This document shows, in pieces, positions 39,150 to 48,654 of a stretch of DNA of 64,000 nucleotides (its first letter is position 1; each line of letters begins with the position of its first letter). Source of the stretch: Candidatus Bilophila faecipullorum. GTDB lineage: Bacteria; Desulfobacterota; Desulfovibrionia; Desulfovibrionales; Desulfovibrionaceae. The notes beneath the pieces were generated by a model. It did no database searches. It saw only the letters and a program-made list of their open reading frames with translations, and had not been told where the DNA came from. The position numbers and the translations under genes were made by a program. The stretch is taken from contig CALVEZ010000016.1 of NCBI GenBank assembly GCA_944326695.1, forward strand, positions 1-64,000. The letters run 5' to 3'.

Positions 39150-40973
39150 ATGTGTGGCATCATTGGATATGCTGGTCATCGTCCCGCCGTTCCGGTCATC
39201 ATCGAAGGGCTGCGGCGTCTGGAATACCGTGGTTACGATTCAGCCGGCATCGGCTTCGTGCAGGGCCGCAAGCTGAACGTCATCAAGGCCGAAGGGAAAC
39301 TGGCGGCGCTTGAGGAAAAACTTTCCCATTATCCCAATACGTTGGCCGTCAACGGCATCGGGCATACCCGCTGGGCCACGCACGGCGTGCCCGCCGAGCG
39401 CAACGCCCATCCGCATATCGGCGGCGACAGCGATCTGGCTATCGTCCACAACGGCATCATCGAAAACTTTCAGGAACTGAAGGAGGGCCTTCTCGCCAAG
39501 GGCTATGTCTTCAAATCCGAAACCGATACCGAAGTTTTGGCCCACCTCATCGCGGAGGGCCGCAAGCAGACGGGGACGCTGCTGGAGGCCTTCGCGTGGG
39601 CCCTGCGGCAGGCGCACGGCGCTTACGCCGTGGCCGTGGTGAGCCCGGAGGAGCCGGGCACGATCCTCGCCGCCCGCATGGCCGCCCCCCTCATCCTCGG
39701 CGTGGGTGTGGGCGAACATTTCATCGCCTCGGACATCCCGGCCTTCCTTCCCTATACCCGCGACGTGGTGTTTTTGCAGGACGGAGAGATCGTCCGCATC
39801 ACCGATACCACGTGGCAGGTGCTGGCGCTCAAGACCCTCGAACCCGTGCATAAAGAGGTGCAGAGCATCCAGTGGGACATGCAGGCCGCGCGCAAGGGCG
39901 GCTTCAAGCACTTTATGCTCAAGGAAATCTTCGAGCAGCCCAAGGTCATCACCGATTGTCTCGCCGGGCGGGTCGACGAGGAGCGGGGCCTTGTCCTGCT
40001 GCCCGAGCTGGACGATCTGCCCGTGCCCGCGCGCCTGCGGATCATCGCCTGCGGCACCTCCTATCATGCGGGCATGTGGGGCCAGCACCTTCTGGAGGAC
40101 TGGGCGCGGATGCCGGTCGTGCCGGAAATCGCCTCGGAATTCAGATACCGCAACGTCATTCTGGAACCGGACGACATGGTGCTCGTGATCAGCCAGTCCG
40201 GGGAAACCGCCGATACGCTGGCGGCGCTGCGGCTGGCGCGGGAAAAAGGCTGTCTGGCCCTTGCCCTGTGCAACGTGGTGGGGTCCTCCATCCCCCGTGA
40301 GGCCGACGCCGTGATCTATACGCAGGCCGGGCCCGAGATCAGCGTGGCCTCCACGAAGGCCATGTGCAGCCAGATGATCGTCATGGCCCTGCTGGCCCTC
40401 TATTACGGCCAGCGCAAGGGGATTCTGGACGCCAAGACTCGCCACGAGGCCATCGCCGCCTTGCAGGGCCTGCCGAAGCAGCTTGAGGCGGCTTTGCCGG
40501 AAATGCGCGAAACGGCCCGCACCCTCGCCCCGCAGTACGCCTCGGCCCGGAGTTTCTTCTACCTTGGGCGCGGCCACGCCTTTCCGCTGGCCCTCGAAGG
40601 CGCTTTGAAGCTCAAGGAAATTTCCTACATCCACGCCGAGGGCTACGCTTCGGGCGAGATGAAGCATGGCCCCATTGCCCTCATCGATCCGGAATTCCCC
40701 ACCTTCGCGCTGGCTTTCAACGACGCGTTGTTTCCCAAGGTCAAATCGAATATCGTGGAAGTGCAGGCCCGGCGCGGCCCGGTCATCGGGCTGGCCAATC
40801 CGGGGGCCGATCTGCGCGTCGATCACCTCTGGACCGTGCCCGCGGCGTGGGGGCCGTTCAGCGCCTTCCTCGCGCTTCCGGCGATGCAGCTTTTCAGCTA
40901 CGAAATGGCCGATTATCTCGGGAAGGATGTGGACCAGCCCCGCAACCTCGCCAAAAGCGTTACTGTGGAATAG
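39150..40973 (+). CDS. glmS: Glutamine--fructose-6-phosphate aminotransferase (isomerizing) GlmS
   Basis: Makes glucosamine 6-phosphate, committing sugar to peptidoglycan and LPS. The 607-residue enzyme starts MCGIIGYAGHRPAV; Cys2 is the glutaminase nucleophile. The N-terminal domain has RRLEYRGYDSAGI, HTRWATHGVP and HNGIIENF. Two SIS sugar-isomerase domains follow (ACGTSYHAGMWG, SQSGETADTLAALR, STKAMCSQMIV, LGRGHAFPLALEGALKLKE), ending AKSVTVE. AAAGGAG ten bases upstream. No metabolite-sensing ribozyme sequence was recognised in the leader. Confidence 0.98.
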   Translation: MCGIIGYAGHRPAVPVIIEGLRRLEYRGYDSAGIGFVQGRKLNVIKAEGKLAALEEKLSHYPNTLAVNGIGHTRWATHGVPAERNAHPHIGGDSDLAIVHNGIIENFQELKEGLLAKGYVFKSETDTEVLAHLIAEGRKQTGTLLEAFAWALRQAHGAYAVAVVSPEEPGTILAARMAAPLILGVGVGEHFIASDIPAFLPYTRDVVFLQDGEIVRITDTTWQVLALKTLEPVHKEVQSIQWDMQAARKGGFKHFMLKEIFEQPKVITDCLAGRVDEERGLVLLPELDDLPVPARLRIIACGTSYHAGMWGQHLLEDWARMPVVPEIASEFRYRNVILEPDDMVLVISQSGETADTLAALRLAREKGCLALALCNVVGSSIPREADAVIYTQAGPEISVASTKAMCSQMIVMALLALYYGQRKGILDAKTRHEAIAALQGLPKQLEAALPEMRETARTLAPQYASARSFFYLGRGHAFPLALEGALKLKEISYIHAEGYASGEMKHGPIALIDPEFPTFALAFNDALFPKVKSNIVEVQARRGPVIGLANPGADLRVDHLWTVPAAWGPFSAFLALPAMQLFSYEMADYLGKDVDQPRNLAKSVTVE

Positions 40974-41116
40974 CCGTAACTACTGAATATCATGGACAAC
41001 ATGCTTCAGAGGACGCTACCGGGAGAAAAAGTGTTTCCGCCGTGTCTCCTTCGTAACGTTTTTCGGGAAAGCCTTTCTTAAAGGGGCCTTCCAAACCTTC
41101 AAACAGAGGAATCGTC

Positions 41117-41518
41117 ATGCATACCACGGAAGGACTCGTGTCCAAGCCCTGCAAGGGAGATGTGGAAACAGTGTGGAACCGTTTGATCGAAACGCTCAAA
41201 ACCATGAACGTTCCATTGTTTGCTACGGTCGACCATGCCGCCAACGCGCGGGGCTCCGGCTTGTTCATGCCTGAAACGCGGGTGGCCTTTTTCGGCAACC
41301 CCGCCGTGGGAACACACCTTATGCTTGAGTGCCCGGAAGTGGCGCTGGAGCTTCCTCTCCGCATGGTGGTTTCGGACGTGCCGGGACAGGGCACCGTGCT
41401 TTTCATGCCCGATGTCCTGTGGCTCGCACAGCGCTACGGCATCAATCCGCAACTGGAAAGCCTCAGGAAAATGCTCGGCTTCATGGCCCTGCTTTCCGAC
41501 AGGGTTTGCGGAGCGTAA
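41117..41518 (+). CDS. DUF302-domain protein
   Basis: 133 residues matching the TT1751-like DUF302 fold: VWNRLIETLKTMNVPLFATVDHA followed by ETRVAFFGNPAVGTHLM, ALELPLRMVV and LRKMLGFM. Homologues are small cytoplasmic proteins of unknown function, sometimes linked to redox or metal stress. GAGGA lies eight bases before the ATG. Single gene with its own terminator. Confidence 0.85.
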   Translation: MHTTEGLVSKPCKGDVETVWNRLIETLKTMNVPLFATVDHAANARGSGLFMPETRVAFFGNPAVGTHLMLECPEVALELPLRMVVSDVPGQGTVLFMPDVLWLAQRYGINPQLESLRKMLGFMALLSDRVCGA

Positions 41519-41652
41519 GCGCTGCCGCTGTAGACAAAGCGCCTCCGCGCTCTCTTCCTTTCGGGGGAGGATATTCCCCGTACCGCGTGGCTGCGCTTCA
41601 GGAAAGAGTCCGTCCCGAGATGCAACGCTGTAACAAGGTGAGCTAATGGCAT

Positions 41653-41691
41653 AAAAACGTCCCGGAACTCTGGCGTTCCGGGACGTTTTTT
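41653..41691 (+). terminator. Terminator between the DUF302 and GGDEF genes
   Basis: AAAAACGTCCCGGAAC pairs perfectly with GTTCCGGGACGTTTTT (16 bp), six-base loop, T7 tail. The A-run makes it usable from both convergent genes. The 230 bases between it and the GGDEF stop hold no supported gene. Confidence 0.92.
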
Positions 41692-41922
41692 CTCTCCGTT
41701 TCTTCGGTCGCCCCACCGGACGGCGAAACGACCCTGACGTGGGGGAGGCAGATGCACAACAAGAGGAAGGATTGTATGAGGCAGGCGGCCTTTGCCGCTT
41801 CTCTGGCTCAAGGGATATGAGCGGGGCCCATGTTTTTCAAACCCTGCCCAGAAAACAAAAGAACGGATAGATCGTCAGCCCTCCGCATGGAGCAGGAAGC
41901 CCTGTTTTGCCTTATGGGGTGC

Positions 41923-43251
41923 TCAGGGAATCCGCACCTTCTCCGTGGGCAGAGCTTCCATATGCCATTTGTTCTTTCCCGTCTTCTTCGCCCAGTATAG
42001 AGCCTTGTCCGCCGTGTGGTAAAGTTCGGCATAAGCGTGACCGGAAACGGTGCCGAGTCCGATGCCAATGCACGTGTGGAGAGGAAAGGGGAATTCCGCC
42101 TGCGTCTCTAGGGCGGCGAAAATACGCTCGCAGATGTCCTCCACAAACGCCGCCCCGCTGCCCTGTGTAAAAGCGGCGAACTCGTCTCCGCCAAGGCGAA
42201 AGACAATATCTTCCTCCGCGAATACATCCTTCAGCACCTTAGCGAAAAAACACAGCGTAGCGTCACCGAGCTGATGGCCATACGTATCATTAATGCCCTT
42301 GAAATCGTCGAGATCGAACAGAAAAAAGGCTTTAGTGAGGCTGGTGTCCGCAACGTCGCCAATACGTTTCTGTGCAGTCTTTCTATTGAACAGCCGGGTT
42401 AAGGGATCGGTGCTGGCTTCCTGTTCAAGGTGGCGTCGGTAGAGAACTTCTTCGTTGATATTGCGCGTCATGGCCAGTACGCGTTTTTTATCGCAAGAAG
42501 GACTTTTATAGACGATATAGGTTACTTTGTACCATTGAAAGTCATTTTCCTTTCCGGTCAAATTCAGTTCAAATTCTTCGGAAACTTCTTCCGCACCTTC
42601 ATCCAGACGCCGGAACAACTCCTCAGCAAGCGGCAGAGATTCAGGGCGCATGATGCCGTAATCGACAAAGCTTTGGGGGACATTATCAAATCGCATCGGC
42701 AGATTTTTGAGCCGTAGACCGGTATTCTTACCGTTGACGATAAAACGTTTTTCCATGTCATAGAAAAATATGCCGTCCAGCGTATTCCTCAGCGCGATGT
42801 CAATGCAACGCCGCGCATCTTCAAGCTCGCGTTCAAGACGCACCTTTTCGGAAACGTCCGTCAGAATGCACGTACAGAAACCATAAGAGGGTTGATAGCA
42901 CTTGATTTCAAGAAATCGGCCTATTTCCGGGCTGAAGTCATTGAGTGTCTGAACTGTGCCTTGTGATGCGGTTTCCCAATAGGGAATCAACCATTTTCTG
43001 TCGCCATCGGGGAAAATGTCCCGGTAAAAGAACGAACCGATCAGCCTGTCGAGAGAAACCTTTTCCAGTTCCGACAGCGCTGCATTGCCATATACAAACA
43101 GAAAATCAACCGGAGTATTGGTTTCATCCAGCTCCAGCTGGATGACGGCAATGGCCATAGGCATATTGTCGAGGCACGCCAACAGATTCCGATTGTTTTC
43201 CTGAAATTCACGTGCACAGATAAGAGAGTCTAACCGCGGGGGAAGAGACAT
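41923..43251 (-). CDS. PAS-GGDEF diguanylate cyclase
   Basis: Predicted c-di-GMP synthase of 442 residues, soluble. Two PAS-like sensor regions (from about residue 25 with LLACLDNMPMAIAVIQLEL and from about 148 with RRCIDIALRNTLDGIFFYDM) precede the GGDEF domain (STDPLTRLFNR, FDLDDFKGINDTYGHQLGD, catalytic FRLGGDEFAAF). The usual inhibitory-site Arg of RxxD before the active loop is replaced (AEED), so product inhibition may be absent. GAGGA abuts an earlier ATG; the second, six bases on, is preferred. The gene starts next to a decayed transposase. Confidence 0.92.
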   Translation of the reverse strand: MSLPPRLDSLICAREFQENNRNLLACLDNMPMAIAVIQLELDETNTPVDFLFVYGNAALSELEKVSLDRLIGSFFYRDIFPDGDRKWLIPYWETASQGTVQTLNDFSPEIGRFLEIKCYQPSYGFCTCILTDVSEKVRLERELEDARRCIDIALRNTLDGIFFYDMEKRFIVNGKNTGLRLKNLPMRFDNVPQSFVDYGIMRPESLPLAEELFRRLDEGAEEVSEEFELNLTGKENDFQWYKVTYIVYKSPSCDKKRVLAMTRNINEEVLYRRHLEQEASTDPLTRLFNRKTAQKRIGDVADTSLTKAFFLFDLDDFKGINDTYGHQLGDATLCFFAKVLKDVFAEEDIVFRLGGDEFAAFTQGSGAAFVEDICERIFAALETQAEFPFPLHTCIGIGLGTVSGHAYAELYHTADKALYWAKKTGKNKWHMEALPTEKVRIP

Positions 43252-43299
43252 GGACATTCCTCACGGGAAAACGGATTATATTTGCCAGCCACGTTCAGG

Positions 43300-44055
43300 G
43301 CTTGTTGATGGGGAAAAGGCAACGGCAGCCACGATGCGGATTGTCGAAAAGAATCTATGCACACAGCGGGCATAGTGTATGACAATACGTCGTCGGCCTT
43401 TGATTTTGCCAAAAAACTATTCTGAATTTTGTAACGTTGTTTATAAAAATTTTTGCCCTGGGGCTTGTCCGTATTCCGATTTTTCAGGAAGGGACAGGGG
43501 GGATGATGTTTCGTCCTTGCACAGCTTTGCGGAATCAATCAACATCATCCCCATGATGAATGGGCAAATCATCGACTTGAGGCAGCGCAGGCAACAGGCG
43601 CTTTGCCCCTGTATGGTCACGGTCTTGTCTGGCGGTACGCCAAAAGCTCATGGACTTGCCGTTTCCAACTCGGAACGGATGAATTTTGGCGTTCAAGCTT
43701 CTTTTTGTTCGTCGCATGCATTGGGAAAGAGTCCTTTTTTGAGAAGACTTGACGCAGTGCGATGAGCTTTCAGATCATTTGCATTAACAATCAGCCGTTC
43801 TACAGAGCCGTTTCTTTCAACAAGCGCCGTAAATATTTTATTGAAGACCCCCAGAGCGCTCCAGCGAACAAAACGGTTATATAAGGTTTTATAGGGGCCA
43901 TATTCGCGCGGCGCGTCTTTCCATTGTAAACCATGTTTTATAACATAGATGATTCCACTGATGACTTTACGATCATCCACCCGTGGAGCACCATGGGACA
44001 AGGGGAAATAGGGCTTGATGCGCTCAAGTTGTGCAGGGGAAAGATAAAAAAGCAT
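43300..44055 (-). pseudogene. IS5-family transposase remnant, frameshifted
   Basis: The N-terminal half is intact (MLFYLSPAQLERIKPYFPLS, VISGIIYVIKHGLQWKDAP, YNRFVRWSALGVFNKIFTAL, LKAHRTASSLLKKG) and typical of the IS427 subgroup of IS5. After about 43700 the homology continues in a second frame (RSLNAKIHPFRVGNGK, GAKRLLPALPQVDD) and near 43535 in a third (FYKQRYKIQNSF). One frameshift could be programmed in this subgroup, but the second shift and poor matches to the catalytic regions (HHGDDVD where DRGYDAD is expected) mark it as dead. Terminal inverted repeats were not found. Confidence 0.8.
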
Positions 44056-44714
44056 ACTGATAACTCACCTCTCAGGAACTATGAATATCTGAATCTTTTT
44101 GTTAAAGCAATTAACGAGTCTTGGAGTTAATGTAGTTTATAAATAAACATAGTTATCGGCCCGGTCCTTGCACCGTGCATGACTGGCCTTGGGGGCATGG
44201 GAGAGGCAGCGCCTCTGCATGTCCGGGGAAACCGTGCCTTATCCCGGGCCGTTTGCCGAAAAGGGATTTCTATCGTTCTGGGGCATGAAGTGGAAAAGCT
44301 TGCCCGGCGGTTTGCGTGAGTCGTCCACGTGACTCGTCTCGACGGGCGGCGTTTCCCGGAATTTTCAGCGGCCTCTTCCCGTCCCGGGACCCGTCCCACA
44401 TTCTTGCCGTTGGGTCCGTAGCCGACGTAGCCGCCGTAGTTGTTTTGACGGACGTGGCTTAGTGGCGCTGGCAGTTGTGGAGGGGCGCGGCGGTGAGGGA
44501 GGTTTGGTCATGGGCTGCGGGAGCGCCCATTGCGGGGGATGCCGTCTGCGGCACAGCGTCGGAACGCCCCGTTTGCCCTGCAACGCGGCCATTGGGGAAA
44601 AGGCGGCTGTGCGGCAGGGCATAGAGGGCTGAACCAAGGCAGTGCCGCCCTTTATCGGCACTTTCATGAGCGTACCGATAAAAGCCTTTTTTACGATACG
44701 CTGTGGCTTCAAGT
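44056..44714. other. Gene-poor stretch next to the IS remnant
   Basis: About 660 bases without a credible gene. On the minus strand around 44400-44445 a short stretch reads like NNYGGYVGYGPNGKN, possibly a fragment of a decayed gene, but frames shift around it. A hairpin TTTATCGG/CCGATAAA (44651-44682) followed by a T6 run could be a plus-strand terminator. Confidence 0.4.
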
Positions 44715-44762
44715 TTCTTCTTCTTCTTCTTCTTCTTCTTCTTCTTCTTCTTCTTCTTCTTC
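44715..44762. repeat. (TTC)16 microsatellite
   Basis: Sixteen uninterrupted TTC units (GAA on the minus strand), 22 bases beyond the stop of the SUMF1-domain gene. Such a tract is rare in bacterial chromosomes and prone to slippage. It lies outside the gene, so it would affect the 3' end of the minus-strand transcript rather than the protein. Confidence 0.95.
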
Positions 44763-44784
44763 TCTTGGCAAAGGGCAACAAGCC

Positions 44785-46515
44785 CTAGTTGCGGGGAATG
44801 AGGGAATGGATGTCCTGGCGCAACGAATCCGCCGCGAGCAGGGCCAGTCTGCCCGTGCGCAGGGCTTCCACATGGCGGCGGTAGACCCGCAGGGAGGCCT
44901 TCTGTTTGACGAGGTGAGGGGCCTCGCCGGACATTTCGCGGTCGATGCCCTGCATTTCCTCATCAAAGAGCGTTTGGGGCACCTTGCGGGTGTTTTCGAG
45001 CGACTGCTTGTAGAAAAGCAGCATGGAGCGGAATTCCGCCTCCTGATTGGCGATGCCCGTTTTTGAAAGGGCGATGCCCTTGTCGAGGCTGGCGAGAACC
45101 TGCCTGTACTGCTTGGCTTCGGCGGCCTTCATTTTGGGAAGCGCCGCTGAAACCTGCTTCTTTTTGGCCTCGAAGTTTTCAAGTTCCTTGGCGATGATGT
45201 CGCGTTTGATGAGGCAGTCCTTGAGCATGGTCACGAGATAGACCGCCGAGCGTATTTCGTTGGAAACCGTAAAACGTTTCTGGCGTTCAAGGGCGATGTT
45301 GTTTTCCCGGATCAGGGCCTGCAAACCCTTGAGGCTTTCCTTTTCCGCCTCGCTTCCGGCGCGGGCCTCCAATTGGGCCGCAAGCTCAAGCGGATCGCCG
45401 GAAGGGTTGAGTTCGGCGGACAGCTCCACCCCGGCCTTTTTCCACTCGGCCGCGAGTTCGGCGGGTCGGGGGCCGCCCGGCGTGTTGATGCCGGAAAGGG
45501 CAATCCGAAAGCCGAGATCGCGCGCCCGGTTGGGGCCGTCCTTGAGAAAGGGGGCTGTTTCTTCGCGGCGGCCCGGCATGATTTCCTCTTTGCTGGAAAG
45601 GTAGCTCCCGCCCTTGCGGATGAGGCCGCCCGTGGAGCCGTGCAGCCGCCCGCCGAGGGAGAAGCGGAAACTGTCCTGCGTCATTTCAGCGGCATTGCCC
45701 GCCATGTCGTGAAAGCCGGCGGGATTGGGCTTGCGCGAGCCGATGCGCTGGAGCGACTCGCCGGAGGTTCCCGAACCGTCGCGGAAAACGGCATAGTCTT
45801 TGATGGTGTCCCCGACGGGCATTTCAAAGAACTCTTCCTGACTCAGGGAGAGCGGGGTAACGTATTGGGCCCCGCGCGCGGCGTATTCCCATTCGGCTTC
45901 TGTAGGCAGGCGGAAAAAGGCGGTGTTTTTTTCGTCGCCCCGAAAACCGGGCAGGGCCTCGGGCGCGTTGGCGAGCAGCCATTCCGTGTAGCGGCGCGTA
46001 AAGTCCTGCGCCTCATGCCACGAGAGGCCCACCGCCGGGAGCGCGTCTTCGGGGGAAGGCGCGGGGAGCGTTTCCCCCGCCGCGCACTGGCCGCCCATGA
46101 CCGCTTCCCACTGCCGGGCGCTTACTTCGTATTTGCCCACAAAGAAGAATTGCATGTCCCCCACATCGGGGGTGGCCTCCCGGATCGCCTGCCGCCATGA
46201 TTCGGGCAGATCGTCCAGAAGGAAGGGGCCGGAGACGGCGGCGGCATGAGGGCTGTCGTAATAGCCCCGGCCTTCGTCTCCGTTGCGGCATCCGAAACGG
46301 GTTTCAAGGTCGCGCAGCAGCCCTTTCTCCCGGACGCCCACGGCTTTCAGGACCATTTTTTCCCCACAGGGCATGGGCAGGACAATGTCGCCGGGGGCGG
46401 GAACGGGATTGGAGGCATCTGCGGCTCCGGCCTCGTCCCGGGCCTTGAGCGCGGCGGAGGCGGAGGGCGGCAGGAGCAGGCAGGCGGCCAGCGCGAGGGA
46501 AAGGATTTTATTCAT
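44785..46515 (-). CDS. Periplasmic SUMF1/FGE-domain protein (TagR-like)
   Basis: 576 residues with a signal peptide (MNKILSLALAACLLLPPSAS, cut near ASA-AL). The formylglycine-generating-enzyme fold spans about 115-345: KYEVSARQWEAVMGG, PAVGLSWHEAQDF, FFRLPTEAEWEYAARGAQY, NPAGFHDMAGNAAEMTQDSF, RKGGSYLSS and GFRIALSG. The C-terminal 220 residues are helical and probably coiled coil. Among known systems, a periplasmic FGE-fold protein next to an ABC permease and ATPase recalls TagR of the P. aeruginosa TagQRST module, which signals envelope stress to the PpkA kinase; that role here is inference. The start overlaps the permease gene by eight bases. Last gene of the cluster. Confidence 0.85.
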   Translation of the reverse strand: MNKILSLALAACLLLPPSASAALKARDEAGAADASNPVPAPGDIVLPMPCGEKMVLKAVGVREKGLLRDLETRFGCRNGDEGRGYYDSPHAAAVSGPFLLDDLPESWRQAIREATPDVGDMQFFFVGKYEVSARQWEAVMGGQCAAGETLPAPSPEDALPAVGLSWHEAQDFTRRYTEWLLANAPEALPGFRGDEKNTAFFRLPTEAEWEYAARGAQYVTPLSLSQEEFFEMPVGDTIKDYAVFRDGSGTSGESLQRIGSRKPNPAGFHDMAGNAAEMTQDSFRFSLGGRLHGSTGGLIRKGGSYLSSKEEIMPGRREETAPFLKDGPNRARDLGFRIALSGINTPGGPRPAELAAEWKKAGVELSAELNPSGDPLELAAQLEARAGSEAEKESLKGLQALIRENNIALERQKRFTVSNEIRSAVYLVTMLKDCLIKRDIIAKELENFEAKKKQVSAALPKMKAAEAKQYRQVLASLDKGIALSKTGIANQEAEFRSMLLFYKQSLENTRKVPQTLFDEEMQGIDREMSGEAPHLVKQKASLRVYRRHVEALRTGRLALLAADSLRQDIHSLIPRN

Positions 46516-47734
46516 TGCGGATGACCTCGGAAGGCGAGAGGCGGCTACAGGTGAGGCTGGGGGGCAGGGCGGCGAGGACGGAAAGCCCGAAGACGACGCC
46601 CCCCGCCCCGGCGATCTGCGTCCACGTCAGACGGCAGACGGCCCCGGCTTCCGCACCCGCCGGGAAAAGGCCGTTGATGACCCCGGCGATGAGGGCGTAG
46701 AGGGCGAAGGCCAGCCCCGTGCCGAGCGCGGAGGTAAACAGGGTTTGCGCCAGCGGAAAGCAGACGACGTCCGCGCCGGAAAAGCCGATCAGCCGGAGGA
46801 TGCCGAGGATGCGGCGCTTGCGGCGGATGGCGGCTATCAGGTTGCTGGCCGTGGACGCGAGGAAGCCCGCGCCAGCCGCAAGGCAGATGAGCCCGAAGAC
46901 CAGCGAGGTGGAGCGGTCGAGCATCTTGACGTTTTCGATTTCTTCGGCGCGGGTGTAGGTTTCGATGCCGCGCGCGGCAAAGAAGTCCCGCAGGGTGGCG
47001 ACGCCGTCCATATCTCTGGCGTAGAGCCGGAAGGAGGGATAGAGGCGCTCGGCCTCGGGCCGCGCCGCGCCGGGCCAGCCACGGGCCGGGACCGCCATGC
47101 CGTCGCGGTAGGTTTCGGCGTCCTCAAGCAGGGACAGGGGCGCGAAGGCGGCGTCCTTCTGGAGGGCGGAAAGCGGCAGGACGGCCTTGACGCGCAAAGG
47201 AAGCTCCACTTCCTCGCGCAGGAGCCCGCGCGCCCGGGTAATCCGGCCCGTGAGCGCGTCTCCGGCCTGTACCCCGAGCTTTTCTGCCGCCGATGCGGTC
47301 AAAATGATCTCCCCCTCCTCGAGCACGGCGTTATCGGCAAAGCGTTGGGTGAGCGGATCGCCCTCGCCCGAGGGGATGAGGCTGACGTTGACCGCCTTGG
47401 GGCTGAGGCCCCCCTGTCCGCCTGCGGCGGGGAGCAGGCCGATGGTGGCGGCGATGCTGCGGGTCTGCGGCACGGCATAGCCGACATCCGCCCTTTGCCG
47501 CAGTTCCTCGAAAAAGGCCCCGCCGTATTTGCCGCTGCCGACGGGCACGATTTCCAGATTTCTCGGATCGCGGATAAGGCGCTCCTGCAAATTGCCGATG
47601 ACGCCGTTGCGGACCCCGAAAAGGATGAGCAGGGGCGCGAGCATGGCCGCCAGCGCGAGCACGCCGCAGGCGGAAAGCGTGCGCTCGTGGAGATAGTCCC
47701 GTAAGGCCATGCCGCCGATGACGAAAAGCCGCAT
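46508..47734 (-). CDS. FtsX/LolC-type ABC transporter permease (TagS-like)
   Basis: 408 residues with the MacB/FtsX topology: one N-terminal helix (CGVLALAAMLAPLLILFGV, about 22-40), a periplasmic domain of about 220 residues and three C-terminal helices (LVFGLICLAAGAGFLAS, LFTSALGTGLAFALYALIAGV, IAGAGGVVFGLSVLAALP), with the coupling motif RRKRRILGILRLIGFSG. Partner of the ATPase gene two bases upstream. Such transporters drive mechanical work on the envelope or lipoprotein release; with the FGE-domain gene it matches the TagS position. Confidence 0.87.
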   Translation of the reverse strand: MRLFVIGGMALRDYLHERTLSACGVLALAAMLAPLLILFGVRNGVIGNLQERLIRDPRNLEIVPVGSGKYGGAFFEELRQRADVGYAVPQTRSIAATIGLLPAAGGQGGLSPKAVNVSLIPSGEGDPLTQRFADNAVLEEGEIILTASAAEKLGVQAGDALTGRITRARGLLREEVELPLRVKAVLPLSALQKDAAFAPLSLLEDAETYRDGMAVPARGWPGAARPEAERLYPSFRLYARDMDGVATLRDFFAARGIETYTRAEEIENVKMLDRSTSLVFGLICLAAGAGFLASTASNLIAAIRRKRRILGILRLIGFSGADVVCFPLAQTLFTSALGTGLAFALYALIAGVINGLFPAGAEAGAVCRLTWTQIAGAGGVVFGLSVLAALPPSLTCSRLSPSEVIRNE

Positions 47735-47736
47735 GT

Positions 47737-48453
47737 TCAGCCCCGCAGTGTGGTTTGAATACGATTTCCTTCCCCGCGCGCGTCCATGCGCAGGATACGC
47801 AGGCCGCTCTCTTGCACGAGCCGCTCGTCATGGGAGACGACGACCAGCGCGCAGGACGCCGCCGCTTCCGTGAACAGGCGCATGACGTTCCGGGCGCTCA
47901 CGGGATCGAGCGCCGCCGTGGGCTCGTCGGCCAGCACGAGCCGGGGTTCGGCGAGCAGGGCGCGGGCGATGGCGACCCGCTGGCGTTCGCCGATGGACAT
48001 TTTGTCCGGGAGGGCGTCCAGCACGTGCGCGATACCGAGCCGTTCCCCGAGTTCCGCCAAGCGCCGCCGGATCGCTCCGGCGTCCATGCCCTGCGCCTTG
48101 CCCGGCGCGGCGATGTTGCCCGCGCCCGTCAGGAAGGGCAGCAGGCCGCCCGTTTGCAGCACGTAACCGATATGGCGCAGGCGCAGATCGGCCATGCGGT
48201 CGCGCCGCCCGCGCCGCCACAGGTCGGCCACGTCCTCCGCGCCTTCGTCCGTGCACAGGCGGAAGGTTTCGGCCTCGTCCGGTTGCAGGATCATGGCGAG
48301 GAGGTCCAGCGCGGTGCTTTTGCCGCAACCGGAGGGGCCGAGCAGGGCGATTTTCTCGCCCGGCGCGATGGTCAACGAGTCGATGGCCAGCCGGTAGGCG
48401 TAGCCGCGCGCTTTGCGCTCCAGGGCGACCTTGCGCAGTTCGTAGAGATACAT
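47737..48453 (-). CDS. LolD/MacB-type ABC transporter ATPase (TagT-like)
   Basis: 238 residues. Walker A LLGPSGCGKSTALDLLAM, Q-loop YVLQTGGLLPFLT, a modified signature MSIGERQRVAIARALL (LSGGQ replaced by MSIGE), Walker B LVLADEPTAALDP and H-loop VVVSHDERL. GGAGG nine bases before the ATG sets the start. Energises the FtsX-type permease encoded next. Confidence 0.88.
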   Translation of the reverse strand: MYLYELRKVALERKARGYAYRLAIDSLTIAPGEKIALLGPSGCGKSTALDLLAMILQPDEAETFRLCTDEGAEDVADLWRRGRRDRMADLRLRHIGYVLQTGGLLPFLTGAGNIAAPGKAQGMDAGAIRRRLAELGERLGIAHVLDALPDKMSIGERQRVAIARALLAEPRLVLADEPTAALDPVSARNVMRLFTEAAASCALVVVSHDERLVQESGLRILRMDARGEGNRIQTTLRG

Positions 48454-48654
48454 GAAGAAAACCTCCGGCGGCCGCGCTGCCGCCCGGACCTGCCGGGGGG
48501 AATCGCGCTGCGTGCGCTGCCCGTAAGACTCGCACGCTCGCCCAAGGGGCACGGTCCACCGCTCTTGGGGCTGTACTCTCCCCGGCCCTTCAGGGCAGGC
48601 TCCACGCTTCGCCGCAAAGCCGTTACACGGGTCTTACCGGGCGCGCCATCATGG

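Noticed and set aside
39240..40826. 528-codon minus-strand frame opposite glmS
   Set aside because: Antisense shadow; no motif or ribosome-binding site.
44365..44781. Minus-strand frame starting with an Arg run
   Set aside because: Also produced by the microsatellite; no protein-like sequence follows.
44530..45066. Plus-strand frame with a poly-Ser run
   Set aside because: The Ser run is just the (TTC)16 microsatellite and the frame then runs antisense through the FGE-domain gene.
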